A stretch of DNA of 64,000 nucleotides from Panopea generosa (GCA_029582155.1 CM055901.1:51093206-51157205); one strand, 5' to 3'; counted from the stretch's first letter, positions 47,175-59,463 are shown. Translations and numbers: made by a program. The notes: generated by a model not told the origin, from the letters alone.

Positions 47175-47353
47175 AAATATACACTTCAAACAATATTCTA
47201 AGTGCAACCATTCTGATGTATCATACCACTGAAACAATATCATGGTATGAAGCCCCACCCAGTCACATTATCAGAAACAATCCTGGAAATGCTGGCTACC
47301 AATATAGAAACCCCGCCGACACTTCCCTGCGGCCTCCTCCTCCATGTGAGGTA
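47175..47353 (-). mobile_element. SINE-B, degenerate copy
   Basis: Recognised by GATGTATCATACCACTG, GGTATGAAGCCCCACCCAGT, TCCTGGAAATGCTGGC and the head remnant CCTCCTCCTCCATGTGAGGT. Strongly diverged. Confidence 0.55.
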
Positions 47354-48059
47354 GGACGTCAGTGAATTCTCAAACTGCCAGCTTACTCTCATGTTGACCT
47401 GGGTCTACATTGTATGCAAGTGGAATTGCCATGATGACCAGCAAGCTAAATTTCATACTTTCATTCCATACAGTTGTGATGCCGTCAGACAAATGTATGT
47501 AACTATGTAGGATAAGACAGTCATCTCATCAATTAATTTTGGAAAGACATTAACTGCAGTATTAATGTCAACCTCACTCAAAGTAGTTTGTCATTCCAGA
47601 TAAAACACAATATATGACTTCTATTTTGAAAGTCAATTTCACAGGAAAGTAATTAATTAACTAGGTTATGTCATAATGCAAGTAAAAATCAAAGGGACAA
47701 AATATAATGTATGCATACAGTTGGGTCAAAATTAAAATATTGTTTACGGTATATTGTTTGTGTATCAATGACATTTATTGTATTTTTTGTAAGATAATTA
47801 TTTGTTGAAATTAAATCACATTTTTTTTTCCTACCCAACTACCGGATATTGAAAACTAGGATCTGGAGAGAGGCATCAATTATTATTTCAATGTTAGCTT
47901 TAAGTACTACAAATATAAAAAAAGAATACAGAATTATCTTATCAGCATAATATATGTATGAATGAATATTAGATAACCATTTTTATGTTTTATTTGTTAT
48001 TAATAGCATTAAAGGCTTCCGAATGAAACCAGTGGGTTGCAGTTTTTGTGACAGGTTTC
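47354..48059. other. Non-coding stretch, nothing recognised
   Basis: AT-rich, no recognised elements. Confidence 0.45.
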
Positions 48060-48480
48060 TCAATATAATGCAAACACTGTCAAACCAGTGCAAGCAATCG
48101 AAAAACACTATTAAACCAGTGTGACTAATCAAAACACTATCAAACCAGAATGACCAATTAAAACACTATCAAACCAGTGTGACCAACTGAAACACTATCA
48201 AACTAGTTTGACCAATCAAACACTATCAAACCAGTGTGACCAATCAAAACACTTAAACCAGTGTGACCAATTGAAATACTATCAATCCAGCTTGACCAAT
48301 CAAAACACTATTTAACCAATGTGACAAATTAAAACACTATCAAACCAGCATGACCAATAAAAACACTATTAAACAAGCATGATAAATCAAAACACAACAA
48401 ACCAGCTTGACCAATCAAAACACTATCAAACCAGCTTGACCAATCAAAACACTTTCAAACCAGTGTGGTCAACAAAAACA
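48060..48480. repeat. 29-bp minisatellite, diverged
   Basis: About 14 units of AACCAGTGTGACCAATCAAA ACACTATCA with scattered substitutions and small deletions. Confidence 0.88.
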
Positions 48481-49368
48481 ACTCCAATGATTCAAATTTG
48501 CTTGTCAAAATAAGTTAATGATTAATTCAAAGCGTGAGGATAAACAAAAACTTATACATACACAAATTGAACTATTTACAACACTTTTCAAGATTAACAT
48601 GGCCGCCCATTGGAGCCTCAAAGAAGGTGTTATGTACATTCACGTTTCATATCTTGATGCTCTAAGGGGTCACAGAATCAAAAAAAAATTTAAAAGTGCA
48701 GTTATTGCTTTAATATGTATAAAAATACAATTAAGATATAGGTAAGGCTGCTTTAATTACCTAATATAATTTTAATAAGGTCTCTTCAATCAACTTAATA
48801 AATGTTACTTATTATAGTACAACACTTGATAACCAAGAGTAATTTGATATATAATGAAGTTATTCTAGAAACCTAGTGTTAAAAACAAAACATATATAAC
48901 AATAATAAAGACAGGATATCACCTCTCACCAACACACACTAGAAATTAATTGGAAAGTCAAGATATCCTCAATTAAACTCAATCTATTTTCTTACATTCT
49001 GTCGATTAAGGATAATTTGCGTGTGTGTGAGTGAATGTGGGAGGCGGTATGAGTCAGTAAACAGCTGACTCCATGCTTTACAAGGTAATATAAAACAGTA
49101 CCCGTAGTCATGTACCAATGTGCTGGAGAGAGATACGACGCTATTGAATTAAATTTCATTGTCGTCCAACTGTGGTCATCATTTTATTTTACAGAGGCAG
49201 TCTACAGGTCTCGTTTGCCTTGCAGTTCACATCAATGAGTAACTATTAGCAACACTGTAGACCCCACCCAGATCAGATGGCAATTTTTGTCTACTTTGTT
49301 TGGCTCTCTAATGGAAGATTCTTACCACTACTTGGATCCTTATAAATGCGGTTTCAAAAACCAGCGTT
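48481..49368. other. Non-coding stretch, no assigned gene
   Basis: A 75-codon plus frame (48518-48745) contains NMAAHWSLKEGVMYIHVSYL; no family recognised. A less AT-rich patch at 49020-49260 contains a possible acceptor (CATTTTATTTTACAG at 49193) but no convincing exon. Confidence 0.35.
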
Positions 49369-49590
49369 GAATAGGTTTAATGCCATTTTCATATACATTT
49401 CAGGTTATATAATTATGGCATATTCAGTTTTATTGGCAGAGGAAGACTTCAGAATAAATTTAAGTAGAACTACTGTAACAGACAAACCTTCTCACATAAA
49501 GTTTTTAGACCGAGCAGGAATCAAATCAATGACCTCAGCAGTCCGAGGTAATTTATCTTGAGACAATGCCTTAAACCACTCGACCACAGG
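49369..49590 (-). mobile_element. SINE-C, copy 4
   Basis: Shares AGGTTTAATGCCATTTTCAT, CAGGTTATATAATTATGGCA, GGAAGACTTCAGAATAAATT and the head-side CTTGAGACAATGCCTTAAAC CACTCGACCA. Confidence 0.82.
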
Positions 49591-50582
49591 TTTCCGTTTC
49601 ATTCTACAGATTGTTGCTTCCCGAAAATGTTTGTCATTCATATAAACATGTTGTTCATCTCTTTATAAAATAAACATCCTTAGTTACTGTAACGTTATGT
49701 CACTTTAAAGTGGTAATGTGCAAAGAAAAGGTAATAATTAGATTTTATGTCTGACAATACACATAATATTAAATATAATAATTATTTACCTAAATACCTA
49801 CCCAAGATGAAAATGAAGAGTAGGTAAAGGACAAACAAACAATAATTTATTTTAAACCTCGGTAAAGTCATTTTTAATGTTGTTTTTATTACTGTTTAAA
49901 TGCATTATAGTAACAGCTTCAGTCATGTCACTATTAATACCTGTAATTATGGTTAGACAGCGAGCACCAACTTATATTAATGCTTAGCTTAAGTTATTCT
50001 ACAACAAATAGCGAGTTCTGACCTACTCAGCACAACCTATAAATAGTCTGATCGTTATTGATTCAACCATTAAAATGTTCCTGTTGAGAGTCATTTTACC
50101 AGTGCATTAAAATAACAATGTCAACAGAAGATAATAAGGCCTAATTCACTGCTGGTACACAGCCTATATCTGTACCCACACCCATTGTCCAACACATTAC
50201 CAGCTTGTTCTACAAAATCTTACATTATTATAAGTAAGCTAATTTGGGTAAAAATACAAGATGTGCGTGCTGCCCTTCCTGACCTTAAACAAGACAAAAC
50301 AAGTCTTCCCCTCCCACTGTCCGACTTCAAACACATTTAATAAGTTTGAGTAATATATTATATATTGCTTATGGCAATACATACTGTAATACAGTTTTGA
50401 AGTGTTGATTTATGCAATATATTGTGTCAAACTGTAAAAAGTTATAATTAGCAGTCTAGAGAATATCCCAAAATATGTGCAAACTTTATTTGAAATGAAA
50501 CTGTTACCATCTTCTGGAACTTATAATATTTTTGCCAATTCAAAAAAATTGTTTTGACATATTCTTTATAATGCTTTTATAA
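49591..50582. other. Non-coding stretch, nothing recognised
   Basis: AT-rich, no recognised elements. Confidence 0.45.
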
Positions 50583-50867
50583 CTACAGCAGTGGTCTAGT
50601 GGCAAAGCGTTCGCCTCGCACACGGAAGGTTGTGGGTTCAATCCATGGCTGGGTCATACCAAAGACTTGTGAAATGGTACTAGACGTTTCTTGCTTACAG
50701 GATTATCTCAGGTCTGGTGGGCCCAGTGTCAGTAAATTGTTACTGGGTGGTGTATCATACCATATGCTCGCTGCATGATCCTCCAGTGTGGCAGGTGTCT
50801 CAAGAACACACCGTCGCGGTATCGCTGAACAATTGTTGAAAGTAACGCTAAATACAATACAACAACT
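50583..50867 (+). mobile_element. SINE-B, full length with target-site duplication
   Basis: Plus-strand head CTACAGCAGTGGTCTAGTGG CAAAGCGTTCGCC, box B GGTTGTGGGTTCAATCC, body GGCTGGGTCATACCAAAGAC onward, tail GCTAAATACAATACAACAAC. ATGCTTTTATAA on the left and ATGCTTTAATAA on the right form a one-mismatch target-site duplication. Confidence 0.9.
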
Positions 50868-50950
50868 TATGCTTTAATAATGTATTGCAATATGTATTAA
50901 CAATACAGTTATGGTATAATGCAATGTTTTTGGGTTTTCTTCAATTTTTT

Positions 50951-51158
50951 AATAGGTTTAACACTATTATCAAAGCCAACTTCTTTGCTTGAGGAAGATC
51001 TCACAATAATCTGAGTGGAATCATCGTCCTTCTGCAAGTAACTGGCAAACTTTCTCACTCAAACTTTTTGAACCAAGCTGGTCTCGAACCCACAACCTCA
51101 GCTACAAGAGAGGTAAATGGTCATTAAAGTCCCTTAGACAACCTGGCCAAAGAGGAAC
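50951..51158 (-). mobile_element. SINE-C, copy 5
   Basis: AATAGGTTTAACACTATTAT, GAGGAAGATCTCACAATAAT, CTTCTGCAAGTAACTGGCAA and the best box B of the family (minus: GGTTGTGGGTTCGAGACCAG). The head side ends GACAACCTGGCCAAAGAGG. Confidence 0.85.
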
Positions 51159-51179
51159 CTGTCATACAATATATATTTC

Positions 51180-51500
51180 AATCAATTTCGCCTGCCCCTA
51201 ACACAACACACCTGAAGCGCGATCAGTAAATTGGGCACTTGGTCGAGTGCCTACAGGGAATATTATTGGTTAGTTGACCGCTTGCAAGTGACTGCTCATA
51301 ATTCAAGATGGCGTCAATCAACAACAAAGATTTCAACAACTTGTAACATCGGATGCCATCTTGGAAATCTTGACAAACATCTATCGAGTAGAATCGCACA
51401 TGCTTGCAAGCACTCAAGTGGACACCTGCATTCAGAACCACAGCGCTCGAAATATCTCCTAGCACTTGCATTACCGAGCGCACCTCTAGTACTCTTATAT
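51180..51500. other. CpG-rich patch of unknown role
   Basis: About a dozen CpGs in some 300 bp, against scarce CpG elsewhere. It includes CAAGATGGC (51304-51312) inverted as GCCATCTTG (51355-51363). Overlapping frames are open on both strands (86 codons minus at 51223-51483, 99 codons plus at 51231-51530). It could be a promoter/first exon or an old foldback element; neither can be proved from the sequence. Confidence 0.4.
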
Positions 51501-51554
51501 TACAGAATGGTGGGATTATTGCAACTGTAAATTGGCAAATGGATATATCTATTC

Positions 51555-53115
51555 ACTATTCATTACAATGATCATATGTCCCTCAATAAACTGATTCATT
51601 ATAATGATCATAAATCACTCAATAAACTGATTCATTACAATGATCATAATTATGTCACTCAATAAACAGATTCATTACAATGATCATATGTCACTCAATA
51701 AACTAATTCATTACAATGATCATATATTACTCAATAAACTAATCCATTATAATGACCATATATCACTCAATAAACTAATTCATTATAGTGATTATAATAT
51801 ATCACTCTATAAACTGATTCATTACGATGATCATATATAATCAATAAACTGATTCATTATAATGATTATAACATATCACTCAATAAACTGATTCATTACA
51901 TTGATCATATATTAATCTATAAACTGATTCATTACAATGATCATATTTCACTCAATAAACTGATTCATTACGATGATCATATATCACTCAATAAACTGAT
52001 CCATTATAATGACCATATATCATTCAATAAACTGATTCATTATAATGATCATATATCACTCAATAAACCGATGCATTATAATGATCGTTTATCACTCTAA
52101 ACTGATTCATTATGATAATCATAATATTATATCATTCAATAAACTGCTAAACTGATTCATTATTATGATCATATATCGCTCAATAAACTGATTCATTATA
52201 ATGATCATATATCACTCTACAAACTGATTCATTACTATTATCATATTATTATATCACTCAATAAACTGATTCATTACAATGCTCATATATCACTCAATAA
52301 ACTGATCCATTATAATGTCATATATCACTCTATAAACTGATTCATTACTATAATCATAATGTATCATTCAATAAACTGATTCATTATAATGATCATATAT
52401 CACTCTATAAACTGATTCATTACAATGATCATATATCACTCAATAAACTGATCCATTATAATGGTCATATATCACTCTATAAACTGATTCATTACTATAA
52501 TCATAATGTATCATTCAATAAACTGATTCATTACAATGATCATATATCACTCAATAAACTGATCCATTACAATGATCATATATCACTCTATAAACTGATC
52601 CATTATAATGGTCATATATCACTCTATAAACTGATTCATTACTATAATCATAATGTATCATTCAATAAACTGATTCATTACAATGATCATATATCACTCT
52701 ATAAACTGATTCATTACAATGATCATATATCACTCAATAAACTGATCCATTATAATGGTCATATATCACTCTATAAACTGATTCATTACTATAATCATAA
52801 TATATCATTCAATAAACTGATTCATTACAATGATCATATATCACTCAATAAACTGATCCATTATAATGGTCATATATCACTCTATAAACTGATTCATTAC
52901 TATAATCATAATATATCATTCAATAAACTGATTCATTACAATGATCATATATCACTCTATAAACTGATTCATTACAATGATCATATATCACTCTATAAAC
53001 TGATTCATTATGATAATCAAAATATTATATCGCTCAATAAACTGATTCATTACAATGATCATATATCACTCAATAAACTGATTCATGATAATGATCATAT
53101 ATCACCCAATAAACA
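51555..53115. repeat. 36-bp minisatellite array with 147-bp higher-order unit
   Basis: About 43 units of CACTCAATAAACTGATTCAT TACAATGATCATATAT. Variants (CACTCTATAAAC, ACTATAATCATAATGTATC, CATTATAATGGTC) are ordered into a ~147-bp higher-order repeat between 52290 and 52920 (ATGGTCAT at 52461, 52608, 52755 and 52866). Each unit contains the palindrome ATGATCAT. Confidence 0.95.
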
Positions 53116-53838
53116 GATTCCATTTAAATCAATCAAATTGCCTAGTAACCATGCTTTAGCTCTGATCAGATTTCACCAAATGTACACATTTTAATTCAAC
53201 AGACCACAGCATTTAAAATTTAATGACAAATCTAGCTGGAAACTTTCCCTTGAACATAACATAGAGCAACAAAAACAACAATGAGCTACACAAAATGAAA
53301 CGATCTTAATGTGCAAATATAGCTGACATTTTGAGCAGACAAAATATTAACACAAATCATCAAATACCTGGCATCCACATGCTTATCCTTTTTTCTATTC
53401 TACTGCACTATCCACTAACTGTTTAAATGTGACACGACAAGACAGCAGCATCATCCTAATAAAAATAATCAAGCAATCACTCGGTAATTAGTTATTTTCC
53501 CTCCTGGGACTGAGTTTCTGGTAAACACTGTGTTGACAGAATTATAAATCTCTACCAGAATGGCGAAACTTGAAGACTGACATTTTAATTTTTAGTAACA
53601 GCACTGATTATATTACATTCCTGTAACACATTCACTCATTTTTTGTTTTATTTTGTTACTAACACTTTTTCCCATAAGCCAGTACTCAAACTTTTGTTGG
53701 CAATATGTAGCATATTGTGGCCGTTTTAAGTTCTATTCAGCGTTGACTAGTCATCAAAATAATGTAGAGCTATTTGCCAAATCAGGAAAACGCATGAACA
53801 AAATGTTTGCTACATAATGTGTCTTTCTGTAATTATTC
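53116..53838. other. Non-coding stretch, nothing recognised
   Basis: AT-rich, no recognised elements. Confidence 0.45.
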
Positions 53839-54716
53839 AGGTACTGTTGCTTTCACACTTGTAACACAAAAGGTACTGTCCCTTTTATATTTGTAACACC
53901 AGAGGTACTGACTCTTTTTTATACTTGTAACTGGAGAAGTACTGTCCCTTTCATACTTGTAACTGGAGAATTATTGTCCCTTTTATATTTGTAACATGAG
54001 AAATACTGTTCCTTTAATACTTGTAACACAAAAGGTACTGTCCCTTTTATACTTGTAACATGAGAATTACTGTTCCTTTAATACTTTTAACACAAAAGGT
54101 ACTGACCCTTTTATACTTGTAACATGAGAAATACTGTTCCTTTAATACTTGTAACACAAAAGGTACTGACCCTTTTATACTTGTAACATGAGAAATACTG
54201 TTCCTTTAATACTTGTAACACAAAAGGTACTGACCCTTTTATACTTGTAACATTAGAAATACTGTTCCGTTAATACTTGTAACACAAAAGGTACTGTCCC
54301 TTTTATACTTGTAACATGAGAAATACTTTCCTTTAATACTTGTAACACAAAAGGTACTGACCCTTTTATACTTATAACATGAGAAATACTGTTCCTTTAA
54401 TACTTGTAACACAAAAGGTACTGTCCCTTTTATACTTGTAACATGATAAATACTTTCCTTTAATACTTGTAACACAAAAGGTACTGTCCCTTTTATACTT
54501 GTAACATGAGAAATACTGTTCCTTTAATACTTGTAACACAAAAGGTACTGTTGCTTTTATACTAGTAACATGAGAAATACTGTTCCTTTAATACTTGTAA
54601 CACAAAAAGTGCTGTCCCTTTTATACTTGTAACATAAGAAATACTGTTCCTTTAATACTTGTAACACAAAGGGTACTGTCCCTTTTATACTTGTAACATG
54701 AGAAATACTGTTCCTT
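53839..54716. repeat. 64-bp dimeric minisatellite (32+32)
   Basis: Two diverged 32-bp monomers alternate: ACTTGTAACACAAAAGGTAC TGTCCCTTTTAT and ACTTGTAACATGAGAAATAC TGTTCCTTTAAT. Dimer starts at 54019, 54147 and 54211 confirm 64 bp. The left end is monomeric and diverged. Confidence 0.93.
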
Positions 54717-54721
54717 TTGAA

Positions 54722-56462
54722 CAAAGAACAGCAGTCACAACAGTGACGGAATAGAAAACACTGTTACAGTGTATAAAACAGTACACACAACAGTGACAAA
54801 ATATGAGACACCGTAGCAGTAGAACAGCAACTGAACAGCAGACACAACAGTGACAAAATATGAGACACCATAGCAGTAGAACAGCAACTGAACAGCAAAC
54901 ACAACAGTGACAAAACATGAGACACCATAGCAGTAGAACAGCAACTGAACAGCAGACACAAGTGACAAAATATGAGACACTGTAGCAGTAGAACAGCAAC
55001 TGAACAGCAAACACAACAGTGACAAAATATGAGACAGCGTAGCAGTAGAACAGCAACTGAACAGCAGACACAAAAGTGAAAAAATATGAGACACCATAGC
55101 AGTAGAATTGCAACTAAACAGCGGACACAACAGTGACAAAATATGAGACAATGACGCAGTAGAACAGCAACTGAACAGAAGACACAACAGTGACACAATA
55201 TAAGAAAACATAGCAGTAGAACAGCAACTGAACAGCAGACACAACAGTGACAAAATATGAGACACCGTAACAATAGAAAACAGCAACTGAACAGCAAACA
55301 CAACAGTGACAAAATATGAGACAACATAGCAGTAGAACAGCAATTGAACAGCAGACACAACAGTGACAAAATATGAGACAACGTAGCAGTAGAACAGCAA
55401 CTGAACAGCAGACACAACAGTGACAAAATATGAGACAATGTAGCAGTAGAACTGCAATTGAACAGCAGACACAACAGAGACAAAATATGAGACAACATAG
55501 CGGTAGAACAACAACTGAACAGCAGACACAACAGTGACAAAATATGAGACACCATAGCAGTAGAACAGCAACTGAACAGAAGACACAACAGTGACTAAAT
55601 ATGAGACACAGTAGCAATAGAACAGCAACTGAACAGCAGACACAACAGTGAAAAAATATGAGACACCATAGCAGTAGAACAGCAATTGAACAGCAGACAC
55701 AACAGTGACAAAATATGAGACAACATAGCATTAGAACAGCAACTGAACAGCAGACACAACAGTGACAAAATATGAGACAACGTAGCAGTAGAACAGCAAT
55801 TGAACAGCAGACACAAGTGACTAAATATGAGACAACGTAGCAGTAGAACAGCAATTGAACAGCAGACACAACAGTGACTAAATATGAGACACAGTAGCAG
55901 TAGAACAGCAACTGAACAGCAGACACAACAGTGACAAAATATGAGACACCATAGCAGTAGAACAGCAACTGATCAGAAGACACAACAGTGACTAAATATG
56001 AGACACAGTAGCAATAGAACAGCAACTGAACAGCAGACACAACAGTGACAAAATATGAGACACCATAGCAGTAGAATAGCAATTGAACAGCAGACACAAC
56101 AGTGACAAAATATGAGACAACGTAGCAGTAAAACAGCAACTGAACAGCAGACACAACAGTAACAAAATATGAGACACCGTAACAGTAGAAGAGCAACTGA
56201 ACAGCAGACACAACAGTGACAAAATATGAGACAACGTAGCAGTAGAACAGCAATTGAACAGCAGACACAACAGTGACTAAATATGAGACACAGTAGCAAT
56301 AGAACAGCAACTGAACAGCAGACACAACAGTGACTAAATATGAGACACAGTAGCAGTAGAACAGCAACTGAACAGCAGACACAACAGTGACTAAATATGA
56401 GACACAGTAGCAGTAGAACAGCAACTGAACAGCAGGCACAACAGTGACAAAATAAGAAACCC
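54722..56462. repeat. 57-bp minisatellite array, 1.7 kb
   Basis: About 30 units of ACACAACAGTGACAAAATAT, then gagacaccatagcagtagaac and AGCAACTGAACAGCAG. It abuts the 64-bp array directly. 57 bp is 19 codons, so minus frames of up to 466 codons result. A ~396-bp (7-unit) internal duplication is visible (55593 onward versus 55987 onward). No start, signal or splice context supports translation. Confidence 0.95.
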
Positions 56463-56566
56463 TGCAACAGTAGTCAAAACAAAATTTACCAACAAAACAC
56501 AACACAGCCATCAAAGCATTGATGAAACAAAGGGCATCAGAATGGTATCTTAAATAATTATCTTAG

Positions 56567-56902
56567 ATAACACAAAGAATAAAGAATTTCAAGAGAAACA
56601 AAAGCACCCATAATATCAAACCAGTACCAGCATGTAAAAGCCAGGGAAACATTAAACACAAAAAAATCAAGCTTATCAATGAGCATCTACCAAGCAATAT
56701 CAGCAGTGCAGAACAAATTACCAGATCATCTGCCGATGTTACCAATGTTCCTGCTGTTGTTTACCATCGAGTGTTTAATCCTGCCCTCTCTCCTACAATG
56801 TTGGAGTCAGATACAGACTGTCAGAGTAACAGTTCCAGAAACAGTGCCCATTCTTCCCAGACAGAATCAGGAGTTATGACAATTGTTATAGAAGTATTTT
56901 GA
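56567..56902 (+). CDS. Candidate 3'-terminal coding exon, unknown protein
   Basis: Open frame of 111 codons ending at TGA 56900-56902. It begins directly after a TAG (56564-56566) that could be the AG of an acceptor (TTATCTTAG). A canonical polyadenylation signal AATAAA follows at 56952-56957. There is no early in-frame ATG, so it would have to be a terminal exon. The C-terminal half reads like protein rather than random AT-rich DNA, for example NVPAVVYHRVFNPALSPTML, then a Ser/Asp-rich tail (ESDTDCQSNSSRNSAHSSQT). The local sequence is less AT-rich than its surroundings. No family recognised. Against it: the pyrimidine tract is weak, other frames are also partly open, and an ORF this long is expected about once by chance in a window of this size and composition. 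Confidence 0.28.
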   Translation: MTQRIKNFKRNKSTHNIKPVPACKSQGNIKHKKIKLINEHLPSNISSAEQITRSSADVTNVPAVVYHRVFNPALSPTMLESDTDCQSNSSRNSAHSSQTESGVMTIVIEVF

Positions 56903-57129
56903 CTGGTAAATTGTTGTGGCTGTCACCATAGCTAACATACTAAAGTATTGAAATAAATATTCTTAAACTTGTTTAGATATTTTAAGACCTACTGGAGCCC
57001 AATGAGAAAATATGATGTGATGCATGATGCCTCCATTTTTAGGGTATTCAAATTGTGAAAAAAAAACTGAACACTAAGCTTGCTGTTCAATACAAAACAA
57101 TTCATTACAATCAAGGTCTACCCTGTTTG

Positions 57130-57300
57130 TCCGATTGCATGGTCCTGTTGTACAGCATCTCCAATCCTTCCCATGGCTATATGTGGTGTCCTCGAGCAAG
57201 ACGCTGCTTTGTACAGGTTCTATCCAGGATAACTTTGAACGTGATTTGTCCAAATGGTAAGAACTTGTTTCACAATCAAAGTAAAATAAACCAGTTTAAA
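57130..57300 (+). mobile_element. SINE-E with 12-bp target-site duplication
   Basis: CTACCCTGTTTG occurs at 57118-57129 and again at 57301-57312. Between them lies the family body: GTGTCCTCGAGCAAGACGCT, GGTTCTATCCAGGATAACTT, TGAACGTGATTTGTCCAAAT and the tail AAAATAAACCAGTTTAAA. The 105-codon plus frame here is not a gene. Confidence 0.85.
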
Positions 57301-57524
57301 CTACCCTGTTTGACTCACAGTCAGTTAATTGTAACAACAACCTCTCAAAATGAAAACAATTTTTTTCTATAAGCAAAGACTATATTAATACAAGACCATC
57401 ATTCTAATGACATTCACATCCTGGGTGTGTATTCATAAAGTTTCTCAAATGATATAGATCTTACAAAATCAAAGCTAAAAACAGTGTTTCAAGGTATAAC
57501 AGCATTGAACTTGAAAAAAAAAAA

Positions 57525-59195
57525 AGAAATGCAACAAGAGGCCCAAGAGGCTGCTCTACTGACTCATGAACCCTCGGGGCGAGGTCATATTTAACCCTAG
57601 GGACACCTTTTGAACAAATCTAATAATACTATAGTTGGTCATCATTACTACATAAACATTTTGAAAATCTGTGGGCCGTTCATGAGAAGAAGATTTTTTA
57701 AGATTTGGACTATTTTTAGTAACGGCGGCCATCTTGAATTTCAGATCGAAAAAATAAATCTTCTGTATAGTCTCCTATGCAACAGAAACATACATGTGAA
57801 GTTTCAGCTTAATTGGCCTAGTGGTTTCAGAATAAATGAAAGAAAAAGAGAATTTTCTGTTTTCCCATAGTGTGTAAAATTCTAAGTCCCCTTACAGGGC
57901 CCTTATAAAGTTTAGCCCCTTAATTCTTATCTGCAATCAAACCCCTACACATAGGGATAATTTATGCCAAATATGAACAAATCTGACATACCGGTTGTCA
58001 AGAAAAGATTTTAGTAATTCCCAATTTTTACACTTTTGGGGCCCTTCCTGACCCATTAAGACAGTGGAACCCAGTCATTTTTACAAATATGAACCTCCTT
58101 CACCAAACAATGCTTCTGTGAAGATATAGGCAAAATCATTTCCATTTATTTAAAAAAAACAAAAAATATTATGACATGTATCCCCAAATTAAACCCTCGG
58201 GGCGGGGTCATATTTAACCGTAGGGACACCATTTGAACAAATCTAACAATATTACAGTTGGTCATCATTACTACATAAACATTTTGAAAATCTGTTGGGC
58301 CGTCCATGAGAAGAAGATTTTTTAAGTATTGGACTATTTTTAGTAATGGCGGCCATCTTGAATTTCAGATCGAAAAAAAAAAAATCTTCTGTATAATCTC
58401 CTATGCAACAGAAACATACATGTGAAGTTTCAGCTTAATTGGCCTAGTGGCTTCAGAATAAATGAAAGAAAAAGAGAATTTTCTGTTTTTTCCCATAGTA
58501 TCCCTATGTAAAATTCTAAGTCCCCTTACAGGACCCCTATAAATTTTAGTCCCTTAATTATTATCTGCAATCAAACCCCTACACATAGGGATAATTTATG
58601 CCAAACATGAACAAATCTGACATACCGGTTGTCAAGAAAACGATTTTAGTAATTCCCAATTTTTACCCTTTTGGGGCCCCTCCTGACCCCTTAAGACAGT
58701 GAAACCCATTCATTTTTACAAATCTGAACCTCCTTCACCAAACAATGCTTCTGTGAAGAAATAGGCAAAATCATTTCCATTTTTAAAAAAAAAAAAAAAA
58801 AAATATTATAATCACATGTGTCCCCTAATTGAACCCTCGGGGCGGGGTCATATTTAACCGTAGGGACACCATTTGAACAAATCTAACAATACTATAGTTG
58901 GTCATCATTACTACATAAACATTTTGAAAATCTGTTGGGCCGTTCATGAGAAGAAGATTTTTTAAGTTTTGGACTATTTTTAGTAATGGCGGCCATCTTG
59001 AATTTCAGATCGAAAAAAAAAATTCTTCTGTATAGTCTCCTATGCAACAGAAACATGCATGTGAAGTTTCAGCTTAATTGGCCTAGTGGTTTCAGAGAAA
59101 GTGCTGCTAACAGACGACAGACGACAGACGAGACGACAGTCGACAGACAACGCGCCATCGCATAAGCACTTCTGGCCTTTGGCCAGTAGAGCTAA
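57525..59195 (+). mobile_element. Composite dispersed element with 2.5 internal ~630-bp units
   Basis: Starts GCAACAAGAGGCCCAAGAGG, then ctgctctactgactcatgaa, and ends CTGGCCTTTGGCCAGTAGAG CTAAAAA. CTCTACT near the start and AGTAGAG at the end are inverted. Units begin at CCCTCGGGGC (57571, 58194, 58834), giving periods of 623 and 640 bp. The right end has a degenerate (GACAGAC)n stretch before the terminal hairpin. The layout matches a very common bivalve element (ACAAGAGG...GGCCAGGTGAGCTAA) known to me from memory. It has no coding capacity; the 86-codon plus frame at 57610-57870 is part of the repeat. Confidence 0.75.
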
Positions 59196-59463
59196 AAAAC
59201 ACATCATACTATAAATTACTGGGTTAAACGTTATGAAAACTTAAAAAGACTGTTCAGAAATTGATATTACAACTTATTTAAAGATAACAGACTAGACATT
59301 TTATGAATACTGACCCTGAAGATAAGAACTCTGCACTAGGTACCCTTCCAAGTTTCATGTAAATCCTTTGACAACTTTCGGGTTAAATGAACAACATTTC
59401 CCACAACAAGGTCCTGAAGAGCCACATGAGTAAAAATCATCAGAAAGGAAGATGTCAATAATA

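Noticed and set aside
50583-50660. tRNA-like sequence with box A and box B (also at 10463, 20612, 41321, 61280)
   Set aside because: Acceptor stems do not pair well, and each is followed by a conserved SINE body and tail; these are SINE heads, not tRNA genes.
54735-56514. Minus-strand frames of 274-466 codons with 19-residue hydrophobic repeats
   Set aside because: By-product of the 57-bp (19-codon) array; more than one frame is open at the same place.
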